Below are positions 43,909 to 52,331 of a stretch of DNA of 64,000 nucleotides, piece by piece (within the stretch, counting starts at the first letter, position 1; every line of letters begins with the position of its first letter). The translations under genes and the position numbers were made by a program. The notes beneath the pieces are model-generated. The model had not been told where the DNA came from, made no database searches, and worked only from the letters and a program-made list of their open reading frames with translations. This stretch comes from Flavobacterium sp. SM15 (GTDB taxonomy: Bacteria > Bacteroidota > Bacteroidia > Flavobacteriales > Flavobacteriaceae): the NCBI RefSeq assembly GCF_022012335.1, contig NZ_JAKLTO010000004.1, positions 248,001-312,000 of the forward strand, written 5' to 3'.

Positions 43909-44508
43909 TTTCATTTTTAGTTTTCGTTTCAATTTTAAAAACAATAAAGCGGATGAGAAAGCGTCTCCTGAGGCTGTACTTCGGCTGTTCTTTTTGATTT
44001 TATAGAGATCACACAATTCGTCTAAAGTATGGTGTTGGTCTTCGGAAAGGTTTTTTAATCTCTGATGCATTACATTAATATCGAGAACATCGTTTTTAAG
44101 CTTACCTAAATTCATTTTCTTAAGCGCCTGATTAATCATCTCAATATCTAGGTTAGTACTATGACCAATTAAGGTAGCGTTTTTGATAAACTTAAGAAAT
44201 TCCGGAAAAGCTTCATGTTCTGAAACGGCATCAGGTTTAACTTTTAACAATTTTTCAACTGCTTCATTTGGATTGGTTTCTTTGTTGTTCTGAATAAAAA
44301 CTTCAAAAAAATCTCCAACTGCAACTGCATCATTAATTACGGCAATACATCCTATGGATAAAAGCTGGTCTTCTTTCCAGTCCTGACCTGTTTTTTCACA
44401 ATCAAATACTACATAACGAATTGGAGCACTTGAATCTTCTTTATCGAAATGTGCTAAATATTCTTTCCAGAATCCCGGATCGCCTTTACCTGTTAACCAC
44501 TCTAACAT
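43906..44508 (-). CDS. DnaQ-like 3'-5' exonuclease (DEDDh)
   Basis: A 200-residue exonuclease-domain protein. Exo I is VVFDCEKTGQDW with the Asp-x-Glu pair (about residues 34-36), Exo II is TLIGHSTNLDIEMINQAL (Asp about 121), and Exo III has HHTLDELCDLYKI with the later GDAFSSALLFLKL supplying the last Asp. It is an isolated proofreading-type domain, not the polymerase III epsilon subunit by length. It lies 3 bases after the DUF294 gene, with which it is commonly paired. Target unknown; the link with acs suggests a role in signalling around acetate use. Confidence 0.87.
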   Translation of the reverse strand: MLEWLTGKGDPGFWKEYLAHFDKEDSSAPIRYVVFDCEKTGQDWKEDQLLSIGCIAVINDAVAVGDFFEVFIQNNKETNPNEAVEKLLKVKPDAVSEHEAFPEFLKFIKNATLIGHSTNLDIEMINQALKKMNLGKLKNDVLDINVMHQRLKNLSEDQHHTLDELCDLYKIKKNSRSTASGDAFSSALLFLKLKRKLKMK

Positions 44509-44511
44509 AAA

Positions 44512-46431
44512 TTACGTGAAATAAGTTAATTGGAATCTGTTTTTAATCAAATCCTGAAGTTCGTTTATCGGTTGAAAACAGTTTTTTAGTTTTACCTTAT
44601 CTACTTTTGTAAGCTCTTCCAAATTGATATAACTCCCAGCTGAATCCGTTTTAAGACCTTCTTCGGTTCTAAACCAATGCAAAGTGTGAAACGCTTCGGC
44701 ACACTCTAAATATAAATCAGCATTTTGTGGCTCTAAATCGGCCAGTTTTTTAAATCGTTGATACGTATTGGTAATTCCTTTTACATTTTTACTGATGGCA
44801 AACAGACGGGCTGCATCAACAAGTGGCGTAATTGCACGGTTTTTAATATCGAAAGTATCTTTGTGTTCTTCGTCTTGCTCCACAAGAAACTGTCTGAAGA
44901 AACCAAGTGGTGCTGGTTTTTTGATAGCATCCGTTCCTAAAAAAGCATAGAATAATTGGTTGTTTTCTGCCTTTTTATAGATTTCTTCTGTTAGTGCTTT
45001 TTCGATATCTGCTTCACCATAAATGAAGTCGTAATCAAAGAAAATTGTGCTTAAATGGATTCCTTTTTCACCTGGAGTATTAATCCAAGTATTATATTGT
45101 TTTATCCAGTCTGTCAATGATTTACACCAAAGTTCATTGTTCGCATTTAGGCCTTGTGAGCTTCTTTCATAACCAATTTTCTCAAAGGTTTCCAATACAC
45201 GATTCGCCAAACTTATAAAGTAATTTTTTACTTCATCATAACGTTCTGCGGGAACATCTTCAAAAACAAGGGAATTGTTCACATCGGTTAATAAAAGTTG
45301 CTCTTTTCTTCCTTGGCTTCCTAAATTAAACCAGGCAAATTTAACTGGAGGAGTTCCTATTTTCTCTATAGCCAATTCAATAGCACGCTTAGTAATAGAA
45401 ATATTTATCTCCGATGCAACACTTGTAATATGTGAAATAGGAATGTTTTTATCAATAGAATTTTGGATCAAATCGGTTAATCGATCACGAACAACTTTCA
45501 GTTCTTTAGAACGATTTGCACGTTTAGCCTGCTTTAAAAGCACTCCAGGATTATTTGCCTGAGCAGCAACTACATCATGCTCAGAAATGATTCCGGTTAT
45601 GGAACTTTTTTCTGTTCCGTCTTTAGTAACACACAGATAACCAACGTTATACTTTAACATCATCATCTGTGCTTCGGCAATTGAAATATTTTCAGGAACG
45701 GTTACTACTGGTGTTGTCATTACTTTATCAACGGTTACATCGATAGAAAATTGACCGGTAGCAATTTTAGAAGTCAAATCGAAATCGGTTACAATCCCGA
45801 TAGGCATTTGGTTTTCCTGGATGATAACACTACCAATCTGACGGCTTGACATGGTTTGTGCTATATGGCGCACTACATCATAGGTACTAGCTGTAATTGG
45901 GTTTTTCGTATATTTTATGGGCTGAAAATACTGTATATCGGTTGCGCTTTGTTCGTTAAAAATAACGTTTTCCGATATTAATTTTCCTCTATTGTCTTTA
46001 TCGTAAGGATTTCTGGTATTGGAAGCAAAACTCTCTAACAAAAAGCTTAAAACGCTTGTATTTCCGGCAACATAAGGTCTGAATACATTAATAGGAATAG
46101 CGTAAACAATCGAATCTTCACGGGATTTAGCCGTCATTAAATAGTTATTTTTGGCAAAAAAAGGACGCAATCCTAAAATATCACCTTCATCACATTTATC
46201 AATTAAGGTTTCTTCTGCATCAGAAATAACCGAAAGACCAATTGCTCCGGACGCAACCACATAAAACGAATCATGAGTAGGATCTCCAATTTTGAATAAA
46301 ATTTGATTTTTTTCAAGATAGACCACTTTTATATGTTCGGCAATAGCAACCAGTTCGGTGTAATTCAAACTTGAAAAAGGAGGGTAGTGCTTTAAAAAAT
46401 CGGCAATTCGCTCGGCAATTGGGTTTTTCAT
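44512..46431 (-). CDS. cNMP-binding/CBS/DUF294 nucleotidyltransferase-like regulator
   Basis: A 639-residue modular regulator. Residues 15-125 form a cyclic-nucleotide-binding-like domain (YLEKNQILFKIGDPTHDSFYVVASGAIGLSV). Residues 175-290 form a CBS pair (SSRQIGSVIIQENQMPIGIVTDFDL; MMLKYNVGYLCVTKDG; GIISEHDVVAA). Residues 300-475 form the DUF294 nucleotidyltransferase fold and 490-639 its helical partner. The usual nucleotidyltransferase motif TDxD reads GSQGRKEQLLLTDVNN here: the second catalytic Asp is Asn. It may thus be a sensor without transferase activity. Paired with the exonuclease and facing acs. Confidence 0.88.
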   Translation of the reverse strand: MKNPIAERIADFLKHYPPFSSLNYTELVAIAEHIKVVYLEKNQILFKIGDPTHDSFYVVASGAIGLSVISDAEETLIDKCDEGDILGLRPFFAKNNYLMTAKSREDSIVYAIPINVFRPYVAGNTSVLSFLLESFASNTRNPYDKDNRGKLISENVIFNEQSATDIQYFQPIKYTKNPITASTYDVVRHIAQTMSSRQIGSVIIQENQMPIGIVTDFDLTSKIATGQFSIDVTVDKVMTTPVVTVPENISIAEAQMMMLKYNVGYLCVTKDGTEKSSITGIISEHDVVAAQANNPGVLLKQAKRANRSKELKVVRDRLTDLIQNSIDKNIPISHITSVASEINISITKRAIELAIEKIGTPPVKFAWFNLGSQGRKEQLLLTDVNNSLVFEDVPAERYDEVKNYFISLANRVLETFEKIGYERSSQGLNANNELWCKSLTDWIKQYNTWINTPGEKGIHLSTIFFDYDFIYGEADIEKALTEEIYKKAENNQLFYAFLGTDAIKKPAPLGFFRQFLVEQDEEHKDTFDIKNRAITPLVDAARLFAISKNVKGITNTYQRFKKLADLEPQNADLYLECAEAFHTLHWFRTEEGLKTDSAGSYINLEELTKVDKVKLKNCFQPINELQDLIKNRFQLTYFT

Positions 46432-46542
46432 AACGTTTTCAGTTATTTAGTTTTTTGATTTTGAATAGCTTGTAATCAAAATCTTCATTTTTTAAATGTA
46501 CTAATTTCTTCTATAAATAAAAAGGAGGGAACAGATTAATCA

Positions 46543-47409
46543 TTAATTAATGTATAGCTGTGAAAGAGTAATGATTACAACTGCTGTTAATGCTAACGCT
46601 ATTCCTATATAATTTATTTTGCTCAGTTTTTCTTCAAAAGCAATGACACCTATAAAACTACCAAGTACAATTACTCCAAAATTCATTCCTGCAAAAACAG
46701 TGGAGGGATTTTCCGAGAAAGCCTGATGTGCCTTTAAATAGAAAAAAATATTTCCAAAATTGAGAAAACCAAGCAAAATTCCCCAGCGAATATTCATCAA
46801 ACTGAATTTAGATTTTCCTTTTATTATGTAAAATAGAGTAATTGACAAGGCGATGATAAATGCTCCGGAAAAAACCGTAAACAAAGAAGTTGTAAATGGT
46901 ATTTCTTTAGTGGCCGCAATTTGTTTAAAGAGAATATCGATCACTCCAAAACCAATAAATACAATGCTAGGATACAGCCAATTTGCCGAGTTAGTTTTTT
47001 TTGTTTCTTTTTTTGCCAGTGTAAAGAAAATAGCTGTAAAACCTAATAATAAACCAATCAGTTTCAAAACTCCAATAGTTTCCTTGAAAATAAAATAAGA
47101 TGCCAGAATCGGAATAAATAATGACAAACGTTGTGCAATATCTGTTTTAACAATTCCAAAGTGTTTAATTGATGCTGCCAAAAACAAAAAAATTGTTGGT
47201 AATAAAATCCATAAAGGAATATATATTTTCCAAGGAGCTGCGTTGCTAAAAATTTTTATATCCGGAGAAAAAATAAAAAAACAGCAAATTAATGCAATAA
47301 CATAATTCGCAGCTACAATCTGTTCTATAGCAATTGGAAAACGTTTAGCATACTTGAGTAGGACTGCTACAGAAACACTGCAAAGAATACTCAAAATGAG
47401 GTACATCAT
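46543..47409 (-). CDS. EamA/DMT-superfamily transporter
   Basis: A 288-residue inner-membrane protein with about ten transmembrane helices, arranged as two related five-helix halves, as in the drug/metabolite transporter superfamily. Typical pieces are LILSILCSVSVAVLLKYAKRFP at the N-terminus, KLIGLLLGFTAIFFTLAKK closing the first half, and NYIGIALALTAVVIITLSQLYIN closing the second. The substrate cannot be predicted. The start may be Met1 or Met2. A perfect promoter element is at 47430. Confidence 0.85.
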   Translation of the reverse strand: MMYLILSILCSVSVAVLLKYAKRFPIAIEQIVAANYVIALICCFFIFSPDIKIFSNAAPWKIYIPLWILLPTIFLFLAASIKHFGIVKTDIAQRLSLFIPILASYFIFKETIGVLKLIGLLLGFTAIFFTLAKKETKKTNSANWLYPSIVFIGFGVIDILFKQIAATKEIPFTTSLFTVFSGAFIIALSITLFYIIKGKSKFSLMNIRWGILLGFLNFGNIFFYLKAHQAFSENPSTVFAGMNFGVIVLGSFIGVIAFEEKLSKINYIGIALALTAVVIITLSQLYIN

Positions 47410-47429
47410 AGGGTTGTGATATTTCTTAC

Positions 47430-47437
47430 CAAAAGTA
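47430..47437 (-). promoter_or_regulatory. Promoter -7 element for the EamA transporter
   Basis: Minus-strand TACTTTTG, a perfect match 20 bases before the ATG. Confidence 0.65.
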
Positions 47438-47565
47438 AGAGTATTTGATTATATATTGCAAATTAAATATTCTATTTTACATAATGTATATTATAGTTCA
47501 AAATTAAATATGCAAAAAGATGAATAAAAACATCAATAATTGTTAGCAGAAAACTAATAAAATAT

Positions 47566-47573
47566 TAATTTTG
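47566..47573 (+). promoter_or_regulatory. Promoter -7 element for the 47586 gene
   Basis: Perfect TAATTTTG, 12 bases upstream of the ATG. The transcript would be almost leaderless. Confidence 0.65.
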
Positions 47574-47585
47574 CGAACCAATTAA

Positions 47586-47981
47586 ATGTTCTTAACTAAT
47601 CAACTTATTATCGTGGAAAGTCCTGTAGCCCAAAAATTGATCAACAAAATTCAGCTGGATTTATTTAAAAATGGATTCGTTGCTGAAACTCTTGTTACTG
47701 ATTTAAAAAAATTGCGTGAATATGCGCTTGAAGAACAAAATCCTGTTCTGGTAAAAGCAATACGCTTAACCTATGAGCATGTTGAAGAAAACAACGCGTT
47801 TTTGATTGCAATTCCGGATGATGAACCAATGGATGGTTTTGAAGGAACTTCAGACAATGTTACTGAAAATGCAACTAATATGGAAAGCTTAGAATATTTG
47901 ATTTCTTTATTTGCAGATTTAAAGAACAAGAATAATCTTTCCGATTTAAAAGAATACAATAAAGCTTTTTTGGCGTTCTAA
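47586..47981 (+). CDS. Small acidic protein of unknown function
   Basis: A 131-residue cytosolic protein. It is mainly helical, with VAQKLINKIQLDLFKNGFVAETLVTDLKKLREYALEEQNPVLVKAIRLTYEHVEE in the first half, and an acidic loop (DDEPMDGFEGTSDNVTEN) before a C-terminal helix. No catalytic or DNA-binding motif is visible. I do not recognise the family; homologues are likely limited to Flavobacteriaceae. The nearly leaderless transcript and a clean terminator suggest an independent gene. Confidence 0.7.
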   Translation: MFLTNQLIIVESPVAQKLINKIQLDLFKNGFVAETLVTDLKKLREYALEEQNPVLVKAIRLTYEHVEENNAFLIAIPDDEPMDGFEGTSDNVTENATNMESLEYLISLFADLKNKNNLSDLKEYNKAFLAF

Positions 47982-48011
47982 AAGAAACCAAGTTCTATTT
48001 TACATAATATC

Positions 48012-48042
48012 AAACTACGCTTTATGCGTAGTTTTTTTTATA
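48012..48042 (+). terminator. Terminator after the 47586 gene
   Basis: Stem AAACTACGC / GCGTAGTTT with loop TTTAT, then T-run. Confidence 0.85.
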
Positions 48043-48082
48043 AGTTTTAGTTAAATACTGATAATTCAACAGCTTTCTGTGC

Positions 48083-48090
48083 TAAATTTG
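48083..48090 (+). promoter_or_regulatory. Promoter -7 element for the DUF3817 gene
   Basis: Perfect TAAATTTG, leaving a leader of about 55 bases before the ATG at 48152. Confidence 0.65.
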
Positions 48091-48151
48091 ACTCCTTTTT
48101 GATGAATAATCAAAATTTAAATTTATTTATCTAACAATCAACTATTTATAT

Positions 48152-48427
48152 ATGTTACGAGTTTTTAAAATCATAGCTTTTTTAGAAGGTATTTCTTTAT
48201 TAGTACTATTTAGTAATATGTTATTCCTTAAACCAACCAATATCGAATTGTATAAAACCCTCCTCTTCCCTGTCGGAATGGCGCATGGTTTACTGTTTAT
48301 CGGTTATATTGTTATGGCAACAATGTTTAAAATGGAAGAAAACTGGCCTTGGAAAAAATATGGGATTGTTTGTGTAGCGTCGGTTTTACCTTTCGGAACA
48401 TTTTATGTAGAAAAAAAATTATTGTAA
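48152..48427 (+). CDS. DUF3817 membrane protein
   Basis: A 91-residue integral membrane protein with three hydrophobic segments (IIAFLEGISLLVLFSNMLFL; LFPVGMAHGLLFIGYIVMATMF; YGIVCVASVLPFGTFYVE). The GMAHGLLF and SVLPFGTFYVEKKL motifs are characteristic of DUF3817, usually YdzA-like. Its function is not known. It lies 27 bases upstream of the mechanosensitive channel gene on the same strand and is probably co-transcribed with it. Confidence 0.88.
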   Translation: MLRVFKIIAFLEGISLLVLFSNMLFLKPTNIELYKTLLFPVGMAHGLLFIGYIVMATMFKMEENWPWKKYGIVCVASVLPFGTFYVEKKLL

Positions 48428-48454
48428 ATTAGAGCATAAATCGGTATTTAAAGT

Positions 48455-49711
48455 ATGAAGATCTTTAACTGGGCGTATAAAATTTTTAAGGAATTAGGTT
48501 TTAGCGAGCTTTGGGCAGACTATTCTAATCTTGCCATTAATATTATCATCCTGATAATTACCGCCTATGTTATCGACTACATCTTCAAGAAAATATTAAT
48601 TATCATAATGGCGATTGTCGCTGCCAGAACAAAATCTACTTTTGATGATTTTTTGGTAGCCAACAAAACTGCCAAATATGTTGCCCATTTGTTTACGCTT
48701 TTCTTCATTCACAAAACGGTTCCTATCATTATGAAGGATTTTGTGTATTGGGAAGGTATTTTTACAAAAGGAGTGAAATTCTATATTATTATATTATCAC
48801 TTTGGATCATCCGAAGTATTTTCAACTCACTTAAAGATTATTTAAAAGGAAAAGAAAAGTACAAAGACAAACCTATCGACAGTTACATTCAGGTTATCAT
48901 GATCTGTTTGTGGATTTATGGGATTTTATATTTCATAATGCTGTTATTTGATACAAGCCTTAACAAGCTTTTTGCAACATTTGGAGCAATTTCCGCATTA
49001 ATTTTATTGATTTTTCGCGATACAATTTTAGGTTTTGTAGCCAGTATTCAGGTAACTGTAAACGATATGGTTCGTATTGGCGACTGGATTACCATGGAAA
49101 AATATGGTGCAGATGGAGATGTAATCGAAATCAATTTAGCGACTGTAAAAGTGCAGAACTTTGACAACACCATCACTACAATTCCAACCTATTTTCTGAT
49201 TTCCGACTCTTTTAAAAACTGGCGTGGAATGTTGGATTCGGATGGACGTCGGATGAAACGCTCTATTTTATTAAAATCCAGCAGTATTCGATTCTTGACC
49301 GAAGATGAAATCGAAAATTTGAAGAAAATACAATTGATAGCGCCATATCTGAATCATCGTCAGGCGGATATTCAGAAGTTTAATCAAGCTAATGGTGTTG
49401 ATAAATCGGTTTTGATTAACGGAAGAAACTTAACAAATTTCGGTATTTTCAGAAAGTATATCGATCAATACATAGCCAATCATCCGGGGATTAATAAAAA
49501 TATGATGTTCATGTGCAGGCAGTTACAGCCGACACAAAACGGAATGCCGTTAGAAATCTATGCTTTTATAAACGATAAGCGCCTTGTGGAATATGAGCAT
49601 ATTATGGCGGATATTTTTGACCATATTTTAGCTTCAGTTCATTACTTTGGAATGGAAATTAATGAAACTGGTGCTATTAAAATTGAATACAACGATGAAA
49701 AAGTAAATTAG
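48455..49711 (+). CDS. ybdG: Mechanosensitive channel, YbdG (miniconductance) type
   Basis: A 418-residue MscS-superfamily channel. Four to five transmembrane helices precede the pore helix (LFATFGAISALILLIFRDTILGFVASI). The beta domain contains RIGDWITMEKYGADGDVIEINLATVKVQNFDNTITTIPTYFLISDSFKNWRG, a stretch that is nearly identical in style to E. coli YbdG and distinguishes it from MscS proper. The length also matches YbdG. It opens under membrane tension in osmotic downshift. It follows DUF3817, likely in the same transcript, and ends at a bidirectional terminator. Confidence 0.92.
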   Translation: MKIFNWAYKIFKELGFSELWADYSNLAINIIILIITAYVIDYIFKKILIIIMAIVAARTKSTFDDFLVANKTAKYVAHLFTLFFIHKTVPIIMKDFVYWEGIFTKGVKFYIIILSLWIIRSIFNSLKDYLKGKEKYKDKPIDSYIQVIMICLWIYGILYFIMLLFDTSLNKLFATFGAISALILLIFRDTILGFVASIQVTVNDMVRIGDWITMEKYGADGDVIEINLATVKVQNFDNTITTIPTYFLISDSFKNWRGMLDSDGRRMKRSILLKSSSIRFLTEDEIENLKKIQLIAPYLNHRQADIQKFNQANGVDKSVLINGRNLTNFGIFRKYIDQYIANHPGINKNMMFMCRQLQPTQNGMPLEIYAFINDKRLVEYEHIMADIFDHILASVHYFGMEINETGAIKIEYNDEKVN

Positions 49712-49735
49712 TTTTTAAGCTAATTCACTTTTTTT
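49698..49735. terminator. Bidirectional terminator after ybdG
   Basis: Imperfect stem AAAAAGTAAATTAG / CTAATTCACTTTTT around TTTTTAAG, with T-run after it. It overlaps the last codons of the channel gene. Confidence 0.7.
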
Positions 49736-49737
49736 GT

Positions 49738-50106
49738 TTACTCTTCTACTGAAGTTTTTCCGTGAACGGCCGGCTGACCAAAGCTGTCCAGATTTACCAT
49801 TGTGATTGCATCTACAGTAATGATTACGGCTTTTGTCATTACATTACGTACTTCGCAACGCATGGTTATTGAGGTTTTTCCAAAACTTACGATATCCAAA
49901 CCGATTTCGATAATATCACCCTGACGCGCCGAACTCATAAAATTAATTTCAGACATGAATTTGGTCACGATTCTGTTGTTTTTCAGGATGATGATCGAAT
50001 ATAATGCTGCTTCGTCGTCAATCCATGATAATAATTTTCCTCCGAATAACGTTCCGTTTGCGTTTAAATCTTCCGGGCGAACCCATTTTCTGGTTTGGTA
50101 GTTCAT
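49738..50106 (-). CDS. Acyl-CoA thioesterase (YciA-like hotdog)
   Basis: A 122-residue hotdog thioesterase, acting on acyl-CoA. Family pieces are VRPEDLNANGTLFGGKLLSWIDDEAAL (active-site Asn-Asp region), INFMSSARQGDIIEIG and KTSITMRCEVRN. It is a short, single-domain member close to YciA or acyl-CoA hydrolases. Its ATG overlaps the stop of the upstream Nudix gene by 4 bases (ATGA), so the two are translationally coupled. Confidence 0.88.
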   Translation of the reverse strand: MNYQTRKWVRPEDLNANGTLFGGKLLSWIDDEAALYSIIILKNNRIVTKFMSEINFMSSARQGDIIEIGLDIVSFGKTSITMRCEVRNVMTKAVIITVDAITMVNLDSFGQPAVHGKTSVEE

Positions 50107-50519
50107 AACTTAAATTTCTGTAAGGACAAAGTTACAATATCTAAATGATCAAAAGCCAGTTTTGGTAAATCTTTTATCGGAAACCAGCCCGTTTCTTTAG
50201 CATCATCGGCAGCAACAGCTATTGTATTTTCAGGGACAATTCCAAAGTAGGCAACAGAAACCACATGGCTTCTAGGATCACGAAATGGTTTTCCAAAAGC
50301 ACCAACCTGTTCTAAATCAGTAACTTTTATTTGAGTTTCTTCTTCTAATTCTCTAATCGCCGCTGCTTTTAAATCTTCATTTTCATCAACAAAACCGCCA
50401 GGTAACGCCCAACAATCCTTAAAAGGTTCATTCTTCCTTTTGATCAAAAGCAATTCATTTTCTGTTTGTTTTCTAAGGATTACAGCGTCTACGGTAACAA
50501 ATATTTTGGAGGTTCTCAT
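50103..50519 (-). CDS. Nudix hydrolase
   Basis: A 138-residue Nudix-family pyrophosphohydrolase. The Nudix box is complete: GGFVDENEDLKAAAIRELEEETQIK, with the REL-EE motif at about residues 57-62. It follows the usual beta opening FVTVDAVILRKQTENELLLIKRKNEPFKDCWALPGGF. The phosphorylated substrate cannot be predicted, but the DALPGGF-type surroundings are like ADP-ribose or NUDT1-type members. It is coupled to the thioesterase by a 4-base overlap. Confidence 0.9.
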   Translation of the reverse strand: MRTSKIFVTVDAVILRKQTENELLLIKRKNEPFKDCWALPGGFVDENEDLKAAAIRELEEETQIKVTDLEQVGAFGKPFRDPRSHVVSVAYFGIVPENTIAVAADDAKETGWFPIKDLPKLAFDHLDIVTLSLQKFKL

Positions 50520-50617
50520 GGTATAAAGTTTTCAACACGAAACTACTAATAACTTTTTGAATCGCATTTATTTTTCCGCTATCCTATTTTGTAATTTTAA
50601 TAAAAAGATTAGAAACC

Positions 50618-51013
50618 ATGGAAAATCGCGACACTTTTCTTATTGATTTGAGAGGAGCACCTCTTGGAACGATTTCGGCTCAGTCTACCTCTGAAGAGCT
50701 TTTTCAGAACAGGACTTTACGACCTATACTGGTTTTACAGAACGAACTTTTTATTGAAGTTTTCCTTAATTATGCCATTAAACAGAAAAATGTGTTTTTT
50801 TCGCTTCCGCCAGAGAAAAAGATGGCTTACATTGAAAATGTAATTCAGAGGGACATCAAATTTAGAAATTCGTTAAAAGGAATTATTATTGGTCTTTTCA
50901 CTGTAGAAGAATATAAAGACTACATCAAGAATTCATCAAACATTAACAAACGAATGATGAATATGCTCGTGGAACGTCTGAAAAATCAGATCCAAATCCT
51001 TACACTTGAATAA
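50618..51013 (+). CDS. Small protein of unknown function
   Basis: A 131-residue soluble protein starting MENRDTFLIDLRGAPLGTISAQSTSEELFQNRTLRPILVLQNELFIEVF. It has a basic C-terminal half with a predicted helical pattern (RMMNMLVERLKNQIQILTLE). I do not recognise the family and see no motif. It is probably limited to Flavobacteriaceae. A strong terminator at 51045 follows it. Confidence 0.7.
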   Translation: MENRDTFLIDLRGAPLGTISAQSTSEELFQNRTLRPILVLQNELFIEVFLNYAIKQKNVFFSLPPEKKMAYIENVIQRDIKFRNSLKGIIIGLFTVEEYKDYIKNSSNINKRMMNMLVERLKNQIQILTLE

Positions 51014-51044
51014 AGAACCACAACCAAAAACAAATAAATACCAC

Positions 51045-51078
51045 AAAAAAAAGCTGTCATTCCCGACAGCTTTTTTTA
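51045..51078. terminator. Bidirectional terminator between 50618 gene and META gene
   Basis: Stem AAAAAAAAGCTGTC / GACAGCTTTTTTT around a short ATTCCC loop, with A-run and T-run flanks. Confidence 0.88.
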
Positions 51079-51522
51079 TTTTTTGTTATAACTCATAAGT
51101 TCTCGGGTTCCTTCGTAAAAATAAAGTGTGTTTTCAACAACTTTAAATTTATCGGTACGATTTAAAAACTTATTGTAGTTGTCATAGTTTGTGTTCATGC
51201 ACGCCATTTTGGTTCCTGCCATATTTCCGAAAAGAATTTTATCTCCCTGAACACTGTAAGTGCCTGTTATCAGATTACATCCGTCATTTCCACTTACTTT
51301 TGATCCAACCCAGAAACGAACTTCAGGCGTTCTTGCAAACGTGCTGCTGTCAATAACTTTACCGTCAAACTTTACTAAACGCCATGCTGTTGAAGTCAAA
51401 GCGTTTGATGTCGAATTGGTTCCTGCTCCCGAAGTTCCTGTTCCAGAAGCTACCGAACAAGAAAATCCAAAACCTAAAACCACTGTTAAACCCAGTACAA
51501 TCATCAATTTTTTCATAAGCAA
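51076..51522 (-). CDS. META-domain lipoprotein (HslJ-like)
   Basis: A 148-residue exported lipoprotein. A signal sequence (KKLMIVLGLTVVLGFGFSC) with a lipobox-like FSC is followed by a Gly/Ser/Thr-rich linker, then a META domain: ALTSTAWRLVKFDGKVIDSS, the central WVGSKVSGNDGCNLITGTYSV and ILFGNMAGTKMACM. META domains occur in heat-shock protein HslJ and in envelope-stability proteins. Either Met1 or Met3 may be the start. The upstream DUF2461 gene is only 12 bases away, so both may share a transcript. Confidence 0.87.
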   Translation of the reverse strand: MLMKKLMIVLGLTVVLGFGFSCSVASGTGTSGAGTNSTSNALTSTAWRLVKFDGKVIDSSTFARTPEVRFWVGSKVSGNDGCNLITGTYSVQGDKILFGNMAGTKMACMNTNYDNYNKFLNRTDKFKVVENTLYFYEGTRELMSYNKK

Positions 51523-51533
51523 TCAAAATTATG

Positions 51534-52199
51534 TTAATAGATACTTTCTCCATTTAAATTTGTTCCCAATACTTCGCTCATATAATCAAAAAAAGGTCGC
51601 ATTGCCAAAAAAGTATTTAAAACTTCTTCTTTGAAATTTTTATCCATCACTTCCTTATCAGTAAATTTTCTGGAAATGAGGTATTGTTTTTTACGTATTA
51701 AATCAATAGCCGGATGTTCTTTATCAAATCCTTTTGGAGCGGTTTTAAGTTCATCGCCTTGTAAAGTTCCAAAGATTTTTACGAAATTTTTATCAGAGAT
51801 AATTTTGCGAATTTCCGTATCATCCATTTCGAACTCCTTCCGGATTCGGTTTAAATCTTCCGCATTGGGTTCCCAAAAACCTCCTCCAACAAAACTTCCT
51901 CCCGGCTCAATATGCAAATAATATCCACCGCGCAACATGGGTTTGGTTCGTCCTAAAGCAACTCCAAAATTGGTTTTGTAAGGTGATTTATCTTTTGAAA
52001 AACGCACATCGCGATAAATTCGGAACATTTGGATTTTGTCAATACTATCCGATTTAGACAATTCTGTAACTAACTCCTGCGCTGATGCCTTGAAATCTTT
52101 TTCCAGTTTTTGAAATTCCTTTTTATTGTCGGCAAACCATTCACGGTTGTTGTTATTTCGTAACTGTATTAAAAAATCCAAAGTTGCTTTTGATACCAT
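51534..52199 (-). CDS. DUF2461 (TIGR02453-type) protein
   Basis: A 221-residue cytosolic protein matching DUF2461. Characteristic pieces are FLIQLRNNNNREWFADNKKEFQKLEKDF, MFRIYRDVRFSKDKSPYKTNFG, GGYYLHIEPGGSFVGGGFWEPNAEDLNRIRKE and LKTAPKGFDKEHPAIDLIRKKQYLISRKF. Function is not established. A perfect inverted repeat lies just upstream of its start (52214-52230), possibly an operator. Confidence 0.88.
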   Translation of the reverse strand: MVSKATLDFLIQLRNNNNREWFADNKKEFQKLEKDFKASAQELVTELSKSDSIDKIQMFRIYRDVRFSKDKSPYKTNFGVALGRTKPMLRGGYYLHIEPGGSFVGGGFWEPNAEDLNRIRKEFEMDDTEIRKIISDKNFVKIFGTLQGDELKTAPKGFDKEHPAIDLIRKKQYLISRKFTDKEVMDKNFKEEVLNTFLAMRPFFDYMSEVLGTNLNGESIY

Positions 52200-52213
52200 A
52201 TTTTTCTTTTAAA

Positions 52214-52230
52214 GGTAGAAAATTTCTACC
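52214..52230. promoter_or_regulatory. Perfect palindrome upstream of DUF2461 gene
   Basis: GGTAGAAA-A-TTTCTACC, 8-bp arms around one base, centred about 23 bases before the ATG on the minus strand. The position fits a repressor operator, or a leader hairpin. Confidence 0.4.
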
Positions 52231-52331
52231 ATAACGATACTAAAAAATTCATCAATTAAGTTGAACTTTTTATATCATTTTTCCGGTTTAGGAAATGGAA
52301 GCGTTTTGCTGCAGAAATTTGAAAGTGTTTT

